The notes: generated by a model not told the origin, from the sequence alone. Shown: positions 17,994 to 27,151, counted from the stretch's first letter. The stretch is 64,000 nt of DNA from Arthrobacter rhizosphaerae (GCF_023062595.1 NZ_JALLAN010000002.1:252099-316098), one strand, 5' to 3'. Program-made: numbers and translations.

Positions 17994-18671
17994 ATGGAGC
18001 AAGCGAGTCCCAACCTCCTGGCCACTCTGCGGGAGAACCGCCTTCTCGCTATCATCCGGGGAACCAACCCTGATGCCTGCGTCAACACTGCCTTGGCCCT
18101 GATCCAGGCGGGGGTAAATGTCCTTGAGGTCTCCCTGACAACCAACGATGCACTCGCGGTGATCAGCCGTATTGCCGAAGCCTCGGAAGGACAGGCGATC
18201 ATCGGCGCGGGCACCGTCCTTACAGCAGGCCAGGTCCATGACGTCCACGAGGCCGGAGCGAAGTTCATCGTCACGCCGTGTCTGGCCCCCAGCACTCAAG
18301 CGGCCGTGGACCTCGGACTTCCCTTACTTGTCGGCGCGCTGACGCCCGCGGAAGTTTACGCGGCAGCCTGCGGTGGAGCCACAGCCGTCAAACTGTTCCC
18401 GGCGAGTGTGGGCGGTCCTGCCTACCTGAAGGCGCTGAGGGATCCGTTCCCCGATATCAGCTTTATCCCTGTAGGCGGGGTTGGCAGAGACTCGGTGACG
18501 GACTACCTGCGGGCCGGAGCGCTCGCAGTCGGAGCCGGGAGCCCGCTTACCGGGGATGCTCCACGCGGCGGAAGCCTGGCCGAACTCGGAGAACGCGCCC
18601 GGGCCTTCATCGGACTCGCACAGGGCGAATCCGGAGAAACCCGGGAGGCCCGGCAGCTGTGGATGTCCTGA
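17994..18671 (+). CDS. 2-dehydro-3-deoxy-6-phospho(galact/glucon)ate aldolase
   Basis: This class I aldolase of the Eda/DgoA family has 225 aa and cleaves the phosphorylated keto-deoxy sugar acid into pyruvate and glyceraldehyde 3-phosphate. The Schiff-base lysine is Lys133 in AVKLFPAS and the catalytic Glu is Glu45 in LEVSLTT, the same numbering as E. coli Eda. GAGTVL and IVTPCL are also present. It begins 4 bases after the dehydrogenase stop. The sugar acid specificity (gluco or galacto) cannot be read from the sequence; the context favours galacto. Confidence 0.9.
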   Translation: MEQASPNLLATLRENRLLAIIRGTNPDACVNTALALIQAGVNVLEVSLTTNDALAVISRIAEASEGQAIIGAGTVLTAGQVHDVHEAGAKFIVTPCLAPSTQAAVDLGLPLLVGALTPAEVYAAACGGATAVKLFPASVGGPAYLKALRDPFPDISFIPVGGVGRDSVTDYLRAGALAVGAGSPLTGDAPRGGSLAELGERARAFIGLAQGESGETREARQLWMS

Positions 18672-19630
18672 CCTTCGGCGAGACCATGATCGCCCTGAGG
18701 GCCTGCCGATCCCTTGCCCTGAACCCGAACATCACCGCCACCATAGCCGGGGCTGAGTCCAATGTGGCCATCGCCCTGGCCCGCTTGGGCCACAGTGTTC
18801 AGTGGGCGGGAAGGGTGGGTGACGACGCCGGCGGGGAGCTGATCCGCCGCACGCTCCGTGCGGAATCCGTCCAGCAGGACTATGTGACCACAGACCCTGA
18901 CCGGCAGACCGGAATCTTGATCTTTGAGCAGCGGCTGCCGGACTTAACCAAGGTGAGCTACTTCAGGCGGAACTCGGCAGGCTCGATGCTTAGCTTCGCC
19001 GATGTGACGCCCGCCCTCGCCGAAGTCCCACGCATTCTGCATATCTCGGGAGTCACCTGTGCCTTGGGCCTTACTGCTGCGGACGCCGTTCAGCAGGCCG
19101 CAGCGGCTGCCCATGCGGCTGGGGCCACGGTCACCTTCGACGTGAATTACCGGGCAAAACTCTGGAGCAAGGAGCTGGCCCGGGAAACACTTCGCAGGCT
19201 TCTCCCGTTTGTCCACGTCGTCATCGGCTCAGACGACGAGCTGACCCTCCTCTCCGGTGCAGGTGAAGAGCCCTCAGCGGAGCAGCCGGCCACCGGCGAC
19301 AGTTCAGCAGCAGCCCTCTCCTTGATCAATCAAGGAGTCCCTGAGGTGGTGGTGAAACTGGGCGCAGACGGTGCGCGGTTCCATAACGCTGCAGGAAGCG
19401 TTCATTCGCCAGCCAGAACAGTCACCGCCGTAGACAGCATCGGTGCAGGCGATGCTTTCACCGCCGGTTACATCTCCGGACTGCTCACCGCGAGCACTGT
19501 GGAGGAACGCCTCTGGCTTGCCAACACTCTCGGAGCTTTCGCAGTAGCCAGTGAGGGTGACTGGGAAGGGCTGCCCACAATGTCCGAACTAGCCTTGTTG
19601 GACGCCGGGAACGGCACCGCAATCCGCTGA
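18659..19630 (+). CDS. 2-keto-3-deoxy sugar acid kinase, PfkB family
   Basis: This ribokinase-fold kinase of about 323 aa phosphorylates the keto-deoxy sugar acid before the aldolase step. FGETMIAL at the N-terminus, the sugar-binding AGAESNVAIALARLG and the catalytic SIGAGDAFTAGY are diagnostic. The GTG at 18659 overlaps the aldolase gene by 13 bases and has GGGAGG upstream, indicating translational coupling. A longer upstream frame exists but is the aldolase shadow. Confidence 0.9.
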   Translation: MDVLTFGETMIALRACRSLALNPNITATIAGAESNVAIALARLGHSVQWAGRVGDDAGGELIRRTLRAESVQQDYVTTDPDRQTGILIFEQRLPDLTKVSYFRRNSAGSMLSFADVTPALAEVPRILHISGVTCALGLTAADAVQQAAAAAHAAGATVTFDVNYRAKLWSKELARETLRRLLPFVHVVIGSDDELTLLSGAGEEPSAEQPATGDSSAAALSLINQGVPEVVVKLGADGARFHNAAGSVHSPARTVTAVDSIGAGDAFTAGYISGLLTASTVEERLWLANTLGAFAVASEGDWEGLPTMSELALLDAGNGTAIR

Positions 19631-19642
19631 AAGGCCCCACGC

Positions 19643-20608
19643 ATGACACAAGACCCCGTAGTCCAGCACCCGGACTGGCGTGTCTGTAACCGGATCCCGC
19701 TGGAGCTGGGAGAAGGCCCACGCCTGCTGCCCGACGGGCGGGTCGTCGTCGTCGACATCCTGCGGGGGCAGCTGTGGCAAGTGGACCTGAACGACCCCCA
19801 CCTGACTGTTCTTCTGCAAGAACTCCCCGTTTCGCTGGGAGCCGTCGCCCCTATCGCTGGATCAGACACCAAACTGCTGGCGGCGGCACGGGACGGCTTC
19901 GCGATCCTCGACGGCGGCAACGTGTCCTGGCTGGAAGACCAGGTTCTGCCGGCACCGGAACCTGTCCGCATGAATGATGCTGTCTGCGACCCCAGCGGAA
20001 GGTTCTGGGCCGGAATCATGGCCCTCGACGCAGCCCCAGGCGCAGGATGCCTCCGTCGGATCAACACCGACGGAACCATCAGCACAGTGCTTACCGGCCT
20101 GACCATTCCGAACGGGCCAGCCTTCACCGCCGATGGGTCCTTGATGTATTTGGCGGACAGCGCGGCAGGCACAATCACAAGCTACGAAGTAGACCACCAC
20201 AGCGGCGACCTCGGAAATCCGCAGGCATTCGCACAGGTCCCGGATGGGAGCCCTGACGGAATGATCGCGGACACGGAAGACCACCTGTGGGTTGCCATCT
20301 GGGGCGCAGGACGAATTCACCGTTACAGGCCAGACGGCAGCCTTGACCGCATTCTCCATGTCCCCGCAAAGCAACCGACCAGTGTCTGCTTTGCGGGGGA
20401 GGACCTGACCACCCTTGTTGTCACAACCGCCGGTATCGGCCTCCAGAATCCGGGCGCCTTTGACGGGTTGATACTGGCCGCCGACGTCGGAATCGCCGGC
20501 CTGCCCACACCCCCGGCGAGGCTTCCCGCTTCCCTGACCGGACTCAGCCGTGCAGGCGCCGGTAGCTCGCAGCCGCAGCAGGATGAAGCGGCACCCCTGC
20601 AGTATTGA
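19643..20608 (+). CDS. SMP-30 / gluconolactonase family sugar lactonase
   Basis: This six-bladed propeller lactonase of 321 aa would open the sugar lactone made by the dehydrogenase. SMP-30 landmarks are LGEGPRLL, RMNDAVCDPSGRFWAG, IPNGPAFTADGSLMYLADS and DGSPDGMIADTEDHLWVAIWG, carrying the Glu, Asn and Asp metal ligands. It is the last gene of the operon, 12 bases after the kinase. Its 3' end overlaps the convergent TAXI gene by 65 bases. Confidence 0.9.
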   Translation: MTQDPVVQHPDWRVCNRIPLELGEGPRLLPDGRVVVVDILRGQLWQVDLNDPHLTVLLQELPVSLGAVAPIAGSDTKLLAAARDGFAILDGGNVSWLEDQVLPAPEPVRMNDAVCDPSGRFWAGIMALDAAPGAGCLRRINTDGTISTVLTGLTIPNGPAFTADGSLMYLADSAAGTITSYEVDHHSGDLGNPQAFAQVPDGSPDGMIADTEDHLWVAIWGAGRIHRYRPDGSLDRILHVPAKQPTSVCFAGEDLTTLVVTTAGIGLQNPGAFDGLILAADVGIAGLPTPPARLPASLTGLSRAGAGSSQPQQDEAAPLQY

Positions 20609-21560
20609 TCAGTGTTTCCGTGCTGAGGAACTGCACGCCGAGACTGGACCGGGGAATGAGTTCCTGTGCATGGCCAACCAGCAGGTCCACGGTTTTTGAC
20701 ACAGTCTGGTCCTCCAGATCGCGGCGGCAGAGGAGCAGGTTCGCCACCCCCAAAGTCCCGATCGCAGGGGTCCCCTCATAACTGTTCTCCGGGATGATGA
20801 CGCGATCGTAAAAGGCACCGTATTGGTTGCGCATGGCCGGGATGAGGTTTGAGAGGTCAAGGAACCGGAGGCCGAGTTCTCCGTTGGCCGCGGTGATGGC
20901 AGCAGTAGGTATTCCCCCTGACCACAGCATGGCATCGACGGAACCGTCCTTGAGTGCAGTCAGCCCGGCGTTGAGGCCCAGGGTCAGCTCTTTCAGCGGC
21001 TTGCCCGACGAGCCGCCAAGACCCGCTGCCTGGATAATCCGGTGGGCGGTGAAGGCCGTTCCGGATCCCTTCGCGCCGATGGCTTCCGTCTTGCCGGCAA
21101 GATCCATCAGGGTCAGGATGCCGCTGTCCCGCCGCACCACGCAGTGCACATAGTTCTCGTAGACCTTCCCGAGGGCCACTATTCTCCCGGCCTCAGTGTC
21201 TCCTTCTTCTGCGGACGACGTCTCTACCGTTGCATCTGCAAGCGCGACGGCGAACGTTGCCTCCCCCGCCAGGAGGCGGGCGATGTTTTCGAGGCTGCCT
21301 CCAGTGGTCATGGGGACCGCATTGCGTGCGACGCCGTGGCGCCGCAGTGATTCCGCAAGCAAGGTGGCAAATTCAAGGTAGAAGCCGCCGGGCTCCCCGC
21401 CGGCCACCGTCAGATTCTCCGGGCTCTCCGCGGGACGGCAAGCGCCGATGGTCGGAAGGCTCAGCCCTGCCAGCCCCAGGGCCGCCCCGGCCCGGAGCAC
21501 GGTACGCCGCGACAACTGCAGATTTGCGTGCGGGGGCTGGCTCCCCGCCGGGCTACTCAT
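20544..21560 (-). CDS. TAXI-type TRAP solute-binding lipoprotein
   Basis: This 338-aa protein has the TAXI signature GGEPGGFYLEFATLLAESL and the usual TTGGSLENIARL and DLAGKTEAIGAKGSGT segments of this family. The N-terminus has a twin-arginine motif (SRRTVL) followed by IGAC, so it appears to be a Tat-exported lipoprotein. No TRAP membrane subunits lie nearby. It is the last gene of a unit with a response regulator and sensor kinase, each overlapping by 4 bases, an arrangement like tctDE plus a binding protein. It may serve as a sensor input as well as a transport component. Confidence 0.85.
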   Translation of the reverse strand: MSSPAGSQPPHANLQLSRRTVLRAGAALGLAGLSLPTIGACRPAESPENLTVAGGEPGGFYLEFATLLAESLRRHGVARNAVPMTTGGSLENIARLLAGEATFAVALADATVETSSAEEGDTEAGRIVALGKVYENYVHCVVRRDSGILTLMDLAGKTEAIGAKGSGTAFTAHRIIQAAGLGGSSGKPLKELTLGLNAGLTALKDGSVDAMLWSGGIPTAAITAANGELGLRFLDLSNLIPAMRNQYGAFYDRVIIPENSYEGTPAIGTLGVANLLLCRRDLEDQTVSKTVDLLVGHAQELIPRSSLGVQFLSTETLINTAGVPLHPAAAASYRRLHG

Positions 21561-23011
21561 GGGCTGACCCGTCCATCGGATCCGTCCAGCGGATCCGTCC
21601 GTGGGAATTCCAAGCGCCAGGGAAATTCAAGGCTCGCTACCAAGCCACGTGGATCCCCTTGCGATAGCCTCAGGCTCCCACCGTTGGCGCCTGCAAGCCG
21701 GGACACGATGGTCATGCCCAGGCCGTTGCCGCGGAGATGCCGGTGCCGGGGAGAGCGCCAGAACCGGCCCAGCGAGGCGGTCCTTTCATCCTCCGAGAGG
21801 CCAGGCCCATCGTCGGCTATTTCGATAACCAGCCCCCGGGGGAGGAGACGGACGCGGGCGGTGATTAGTGCGCCGGGGGCATATTTGATGGCGTTGTTGA
21901 GAAGCTCGCCCACCATTTCGGCCAATTCCGTGGCATTGCACTTGAGCTCAACAGATGTCTCCGGCGTGTCCAGAACGAGCCGGCAACCGGCCAGTCGAGC
22001 CGCATGCCCTGCCCTTTCGACTTCCTCCCGGAGCACCACGCACGGATCAATGAGGGCTTCGAGGTGGGGCGCAGCCTGGCCGATTGTGTTTCTGGCTACC
22101 CCTTCAGAGGCCCGGTGTTCAGCCGCCGCTAGTTTCAGGACGCCGTCGAGGATTTCTTCCACTCGTTCCAGCTCGTCCACCACGCCGGTCACCGCTGCCC
22201 CCTCCTTGCTGTTCCGCAGATCAAGCTCCAGCAGATCGATCCGCAGCCTGAGGGCTCCCACCGGGTTGCGCAACTGGTGCGAGGTATCGGCAATGAGCTG
22301 GCGCTGGGACTCGATGCTTTCCGTGACCGTCTCCGCCATGGTGGTGAAGGAGTGGCTCAGTTCCCGCAGCTCCGGCGGGCCGTCTTCCGGTAGCTGACTG
22401 GTTTTCCCCGTGGCGGCGAGTTCCCGTACGGCGGTGTTCAGCCGATGGATCGGGCGCAGTACCCATCCTGTTACCCTGCTGGCCAACAGGAGAAGGACCG
22501 CCTCCAATGCTGCCGCTCCGAGTCCGACGGCAAGCCAGCGCTCGCGGAGCTTCTGCCTTGCAGCGTCCTGATTTACTTCTAGGACGGCTTCACCCAAGAC
22601 CTGATTGGCGCTCCCGAATGATCTCGAGATCACGTCGGAGCCGCTTTCAAAGGGCAGAAGGGGTGGCAGGGTTGTATCGGTCAGGTTCAGGCTTGCACTG
22701 GACACGGCATTGCGGACATCCAGGCGGTCCTCATCCAAGGCTCCGGATCGAAGCATCCTGTCCTGGAGCCGGATGATAATGCCCTCGTCGTAGAGCTCGG
22801 AATAGCGGTCCATTTCTCTCTGGAGCTTCGTGAAGTCGTCGTCCAGCGCGGTGTCGGAAGCGAGCTGGGCGAAGCGGTTGAGCGACGAGACCCTGTTGAT
22901 CTGGAGTTCCTGGGTGAGCTCCCTGCTGGCAGACGTCACCAGGGCGTAAGAAACGCCGATCACCATGAGCAATGACAGCAGGCTCAGGACACCAAGCACG
23001 CGCAATCTCAT
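21557..23011 (-). CDS. Membrane sensor histidine kinase
   Basis: This 484-aa kinase has a transmembrane helix near residues 5-25, an extracytoplasmic sensor region to about 160, a second helix near 160-182, then HAMP, dimerisation and ATPase regions. The phospho-acceptor is His245 in DTSHQLRNPVG. The N box (ELLNNAIKYAPG), G1 (ADDGPGL) and G2 (RGNGLGMTIV) motifs are intact. It overlaps the response regulator upstream and the TAXI gene downstream by 4 bases each. The likely stimulus is the ligand of the TAXI protein or a related organic acid. Confidence 0.92.
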   Translation of the reverse strand: MRLRVLGVLSLLSLLMVIGVSYALVTSASRELTQELQINRVSSLNRFAQLASDTALDDDFTKLQREMDRYSELYDEGIIIRLQDRMLRSGALDEDRLDVRNAVSSASLNLTDTTLPPLLPFESGSDVISRSFGSANQVLGEAVLEVNQDAARQKLRERWLAVGLGAAALEAVLLLLASRVTGWVLRPIHRLNTAVRELAATGKTSQLPEDGPPELRELSHSFTTMAETVTESIESQRQLIADTSHQLRNPVGALRLRIDLLELDLRNSKEGAAVTGVVDELERVEEILDGVLKLAAAEHRASEGVARNTIGQAAPHLEALIDPCVVLREEVERAGHAARLAGCRLVLDTPETSVELKCNATELAEMVGELLNNAIKYAPGALITARVRLLPRGLVIEIADDGPGLSEDERTASLGRFWRSPRHRHLRGNGLGMTIVSRLAGANGGSLRLSQGDPRGLVASLEFPWRLEFPRTDPLDGSDGRVSP

Positions 23012-23676
23012 GCGGGTTCCGTTTCGATCCGGTACCCCACGCCGCGAACATTGATGATGAAACCCGGTAGATCCAGCTTCGCCCGCAGGCCCGTCAGATG
23101 GACGTCGAGGGAACGTGAGGAGGCCATAAAGGCGTCACCCCAGAGGACGTCGAGGATTTGCTCCCTCGTGACGACCGATCCGGCATGTTGGGCCAGCAGG
23201 GCGAGGAGGTCAAACTCTGTGGCGGTCAAAGCGAGTACGCGGGGTCCGACGGAGGCGACGCGGCGGTCGAGGTCGACGTCGAGCTCTCCTACCACCAGGA
23301 TGCGGCTCTGGGTGCCGTTCGTCCACGCGACCCGCCTGGTTACAGCTTCGATTCTGGCCAGCAGCTCCACGAGTTTCACCGGTTTGACCAGATAGTCATC
23401 GGCCCCGAGCCGAAGACCCAAAACGACGCTCCGCTCGTCGTCCCGCGCCGTAAGGATCAGAATGGGACAGCGGGTCACCTGGCGGAGCTTCCGCAGGACG
23501 TCGAGTCCGTCAAGGTCCGGCAGTCCCAGGTCCAGGAGGATGACGTCGAAGGTCCGGTGGACCAGCAAAGCGTCTGTTCCACGGGAAACCCTGGTTGCCC
23601 TGTGCCCGGCTGAGACGACGGCCGCTTCGAGGGCAGACGCCATGGCGTCGTCATCCTCGACGATGAGTAATTCCAT
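23008..23676 (-). CDS. OmpR-family response regulator
   Basis: This 222-aa regulator has a receiver domain (acidic VEDDDA, phospho-acceptor Asp49 in ILLDLGLPD, LTARDD, and the DYLVKP lysine) and a winged-helix DNA-binding domain ending in VRGVGYRIETEP. It is the first gene of the three-gene unit and partner of the kinase at 21557-23011. Confidence 0.93.
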   Translation of the reverse strand: MELLIVEDDDAMASALEAAVVSAGHRATRVSRGTDALLVHRTFDVILLDLGLPDLDGLDVLRKLRQVTRCPILILTARDDERSVVLGLRLGADDYLVKPVKLVELLARIEAVTRRVAWTNGTQSRILVVGELDVDLDRRVASVGPRVLALTATEFDLLALLAQHAGSVVTREQILDVLWGDAFMASSRSLDVHLTGLRAKLDLPGFIINVRGVGYRIETEPA

Positions 23677-23745
23677 GGCCTGGATCCCTTTTCAGCCGGG
23701 TGAGCACGTGCAGACCACATCGTAGCGTCCCCGTCACGCAACAGT

Positions 23746-23771
23746 ACGACGGCGGGAGTTCCCGCCGTCGT
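23746..23771. terminator. Strong hairpin terminator candidate
   Basis: ACGACGGCGGGA and TCCCGCCGTCGT form a perfect 12-bp stem around a 2-base core, followed on the + strand by a T-rich GCTCTTGCTTTT. It sits downstream of the leftward 91-aa gene and upstream of the response regulator promoter. It probably stops leftward transcription and insulates the two-component operon. Confidence 0.7.
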
Positions 23772-23821
23772 GCTCTTGCTTTTCCGGGGGTTGAGCAGTT
23801 GCCGTGGGTTGAGGCAAGACC

Positions 23822-24097
23822 CTAGTGGTGGCCCACTTTCGTGGTTCCAAACATGAGGGTCTGGCGGCTGACGTCATAGAAAACGGTATGGGCGGTGGAC
23901 AGGAGATCCTGGAGGTTGTCGGCGTCGTCGGCTTCGATTGTCAGGACTTCCTCCCAGGCCCCGGCGTCCAGCACAAGCTGGAGCGTCCACGTGCCACGTT
24001 TGCCGGCGTCTCCGGCGACCCACGTGAACTGATAATGGCTGACCTGGCGCACCTTGATGCTGTCGTCGGTCACAGGCTGTTTCGGAGTGGGGCTCAT
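23822..24097 (-). CDS. Small protein of unknown function, 91 aa
   Basis: The gene starts with ATG behind AAGGA at 6-base spacing. The protein is soluble, with the segment SHYQFTWVAGDAGKRGTW and an acidic middle (TIEADDADNLQDLL). I do not recognise a domain. Good codon use and the hairpin after its stop support it as a real gene. Nothing around it suggests a function. Confidence 0.65.
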   Translation of the reverse strand: MSPTPKQPVTDDSIKVRQVSHYQFTWVAGDAGKRGTWTLQLVLDAGAWEEVLTIEADDADNLQDLLSTAHTVFYDVSRQTLMFGTTKVGHH

Positions 24098-24224
24098 GGT
24101 TTTTCCTTACCGGCTGCACCCCAGCCGCACAGCCTCTTCGCTGGTCTCTTGCAGGTCCCGATCACCGCCGGCAGCCTCGATTCTGCCCTGCGGCCGGAGC
24201 ATTAATGTAGCCCCGCTCCCGTGG

Positions 24225-25052
24225 TCATGTAAATGCCTCGCGGATACCAACAGCCATCAAGGACTCAGCGGGTAGCACGACTTCCCCGTTGTCCATAAGC
24301 GGGGAAACGAGCCCTTCATAGTGCCCTTTCATAGCGGCCTGCATTGAGGGGGTCTGGCTGCTCACGATCTTTCCGATTCCTGCCACTCCGCCGGCCGGTC
24401 CGGCCCACAGATCCTCCGGAGGGATTCGGAATTCCCAGGACAGGACTCTTGTCCGGACATGGCTCACGCCTGCTTCTGTCAGCAGCTGAGTGAGTCCGTC
24501 TCTTGTCCGCTCGAAGTCCTTGTCAGCCGGCAGATGATCCGGTGGCGGCGCAAGCGCCCCGCTCGCTGTGATGACCTCGGCCCAGAGCGCATTCATGGCC
24601 GAAGGGGTTGAGGGCCACACTGTCACACCGACGGCCCCGCCAGGAGCGCAGACTCGTGTGAGATCGGTCGCCGCCGAGCGTGGATCGTCTACGTGGTTCA
24701 CCACGAAATTAGCGGTCACTGCCTGGAAGGTCCCTTGCTCGAATGGAAGATCCGGGACACCCCCTGCGCTGAAGATGGCCCTGGGTACCGTTCGACGTGC
24801 GAGGTCGAGCATTTCCGGGTCAGGGTCGACGGCGGTGACTCGTGCGCCGAGTCTGGAAGCCTGGCCCGCGAGGGCGCCAGTACCGCAGCCCACATCCAGC
24901 AGGTTTTTGCCGTCGAGGCCGCCGATGGCTTCCCCAACTGCAGCGAGCAGTGGCGTGATGGTTCCTGCGCAGAGATGTGCGAAGCTCCTCGAATAGGGAG
25001 CGGCTGTTCCTGACCAGTTTTTGGCGCGGACCCCTTCTGTACGATCAGCCAT
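24225..25052 (-). CDS. SAM-dependent methyltransferase, class I
   Basis: This 275-aa protein has motif I LLDVGCGTGALAG, a motif II acidic residue in VTAVDPDPEML, and a post-I region FQAVTANFVVNHVDDP typical of the UbiE/Methyltransf_11 group. The start has GAGAGGAAC upstream. The substrate cannot be told. It stands alone between a small unknown gene and the DUF222-HNH gene. Confidence 0.85.
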   Translation of the reverse strand: MADRTEGVRAKNWSGTAAPYSRSFAHLCAGTITPLLAAVGEAIGGLDGKNLLDVGCGTGALAGQASRLGARVTAVDPDPEMLDLARRTVPRAIFSAGGVPDLPFEQGTFQAVTANFVVNHVDDPRSAATDLTRVCAPGGAVGVTVWPSTPSAMNALWAEVITASGALAPPPDHLPADKDFERTRDGLTQLLTEAGVSHVRTRVLSWEFRIPPEDLWAGPAGGVAGIGKIVSSQTPSMQAAMKGHYEGLVSPLMDNGEVVLPAESLMAVGIREAFT

Positions 25053-25093
25053 AAGTTCCTCTCTGCCTTATGCCGCCAGCGTCATTCCACCCC

Positions 25094-25127
25094 GCCTGAT
25101 TCCGTCCTGCCTGATTCCGTCCTGCCT
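25094..25127. repeat. 15-bp direct repeat, two copies plus a remnant
   Basis: GCCTGATTCCGTCCT occurs twice in tandem (25094-25108 and 25109-25123), followed by GCCT. It lies between the methyltransferase start and the end of the DUF222-HNH frame. No function is apparent. Confidence 0.8.
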
Positions 25128-26743
25128 TATCCACTCGGGATAAGGATTTCACACCCACCTATGCGGCCGCCGGTTCTTTGTAGCGGGCGCGTTTGAGTGT
25201 TTTGGCGCTGTGGAGGAGTGCGCGGCGTTGGTGGTTGATCGGGCGGTGGGCAGCGTGCTGCGGGGCAGCACGTTGGGGCGGGCCGGGTAATGCTGTGCCG
25301 GGGAGGGGTGGGGCGGTGGAGTGGTAGGTGTGGCCGGTGGGGGTGTGAAGTTCGGTGGTGTGTCGTGGGCCGGGGGTGGGTTTGGGTGGTCCAGCCGGGG
25401 GTTTCTTTGGTGTGGTTGCAGGCTTCGCAGAGGCCTTGGCCGTTGGTTGTGGTGGTGGTGCCGTTGTGGTGCCAGGGGGTGATGTGGTCCAGGTGGCGGA
25501 TGGGTGCGTCGCAGTAGGGGGTGCGGCAGGTGTGGTCCCGGGCCTGGATGAAGCGGCGAAGGTTTGGTGGGAAGAGCCGGGCGCGGGAGTCCATCGCGAT
25601 CAGATCGCCGGTGCCGGGGGCGGTGTAGAGCCGGCGTACCCACACGTTCAGGGGCTTGTTTGCGTTGGGGTCGGTTTCCGGGGGAGTGGTCTCCGGAACC
25701 TGTCTGGTGTTGAGACTGTTGGGGTTGATGGGGGTGTTGGTGTTGTGGCTGGGCCCCGTCTGCCAGGGGTTGATGGTGTTGTGGGCCCAGTGGGCGGGGA
25801 TGATGCCGTAGCCGGGCAGGCGTGCGGGTTCGTGGTGGCCGTGGAGGAGGGTGCGGTCTGTCATGACGAGTTGGATTTCGATGCCGGTGATCCCGCCGGG
25901 GGTTCCGGTGATCCGTTCGACGAGGGTGTCGGCCATGATCTGCCCGCGGGACCGGGTGTCCGCGACACGGATTTCCTCGCCGGTGTCGGTCGTGGTGTCG
26001 GTCGTGGGGCCGGTGCCGGTGGTGTGGAGGGTGTTGGCGTGTTGGGTGAGGGCTGCGTGGACGGCGACTCCTGCGGCGACGGGGAGCAGGGCGGTGAGGT
26101 AGGTCATGGTGTCGGGGGCGGGGCGGAGGCTGACGTGCCGGTCGGTGTGGGCGTTGGCGGCGCGGGTGACCAGGGAGCGGGGGTCGATCCGGTAGGCGGC
26201 GGTGCGGGCGGCGGCGATGAGGCCGCGGTCCCCGAGGCCGGAGAGCGCGCCGGTGTCTGCGGCGAGTTCTTCATCGGCTGTGCACCGGTCGGCGGCTGTG
26301 AGGCAGGCTGTTTCCCTGACCAGGAGGGTGGCGCGCCATTCGTTGAGTTGCCCGGTCTGGAGGGCTGCGAGGGTGTGGGGCATTTCGGTGGCGAGGGCTT
26401 TGGCCAGTCCGAGGAGCCGGGAGCCGCGGGCGGGTGACTCGCGCCGGGCCAGGGCGATCTGCGCACCCACGCCCTTCCCGAGCTCGGCCGCGGGTAAACC
26501 AGCCTCCCGCTGGGTGCGGCGTTGGTCGGCGTCGAACGCGACGGCGATGCGGGCCTGCAGTGCTGCGGCGGCGGACTTCAGGTCCTCCAGCTCACGCAAC
26601 TGCCCGATCAGTCCGGCGCCATCACTGCAGGGACGGACACATGCCAGGGCCGACAGCACGTCCCCCACAGAGACGCCGCCCACGGCGGCTCCGCGGCTGC
26701 CCGCTAAAGCGAGTCCCGCCGTCGACCCCTGAATTTCCCCCAT
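25127..26743 (-). pseudogene. DUF222 / HNH endonuclease-like gene with a probable 1-base frameshift near its end
   Basis: The first 470 residues are a DUF222 (13E12-type) region followed by an HNH motif ([23 protein letters not shown], then [15 protein letters not shown]). After that the open frame turns into Pro/Thr/His-rich sequence without family resemblance. Removing one G from the GGGGG run at 25372-25376 restores the expected C-terminus ([10 protein letters not shown], then [17 protein letters not shown]) and moves the stop to 25159-25161. The gene is thus either frameshifted or carries a sequencing error. Such genes occur in many copies in actinobacteria; their role is unknown and nuclease activity is only inferred from HNH. 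Little is lost functionally, since the HNH motif precedes the shift. Confidence 0.8.
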
Positions 26744-26791
26744 GGATAGAGTCTTCCAGCGACCACCGACAATTAAGCCGAACTTCGACGC

Positions 26792-27151
26792 CTAGGATCG
26801 CGGTAGCTCAACACCCGGCACTTCAAGACCCGTGGCAAGCTCGGAGGACGGCGTCAGCCTCCAACGACCGCTGGCGGCTTCATGGCTGATGACCGTGGAT
26901 GGCCCGCCGTTTCCTGCCGCATCCATGGCCTTGAGCAAGGCGTCAAGCATCTGGCGCGCGTGTTCCATTCTTTCGGCCAAGGTTCCCTGAAGGTCGCTGT
27001 CATCAATGAGGGGGTGGGCCTTGCCACCCGCGACTACCTTCACTGAATATCCCATTTCCTCGTGGAGGGACCCACGGGAACAACCAATTTCAGTGACCTT
27101 ATCTGCCCGAACCAAGCCGTTGCTGATGGTGCGGAGCCACACATCACCCAT
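26792..27151 (-). CDS. Hypothetical protein, 119 aa
   Basis: The start ATG at 27151 has AAAGGA at about 8 bases. The protein is soluble, begins MGDVWLRTISNGLVRADKV and has a helical segment (LAERMEHARQMLDALLKAMDAA). No domain is recognised. It lies behind the DUF222-HNH gene in the same orientation, with 48 bases between them. Confidence 0.6.
   Translation of the reverse strand: MGDVWLRTISNGLVRADKVTEIGCSRGSLHEEMGYSVKVVAGGKAHPLIDDSDLQGTLAERMEHARQMLDALLKAMDAAGNGGPSTVISHEAASGRWRLTPSSELATGLEVPGVELPRS

Noticed and set aside
25355-26437. 360-codon rightward frame inside the DUF222-HNH region
   Set aside because: It is a Gly/Val-rich shadow of a high-GC gene on the other strand, with no domain and no ribosome-binding site.
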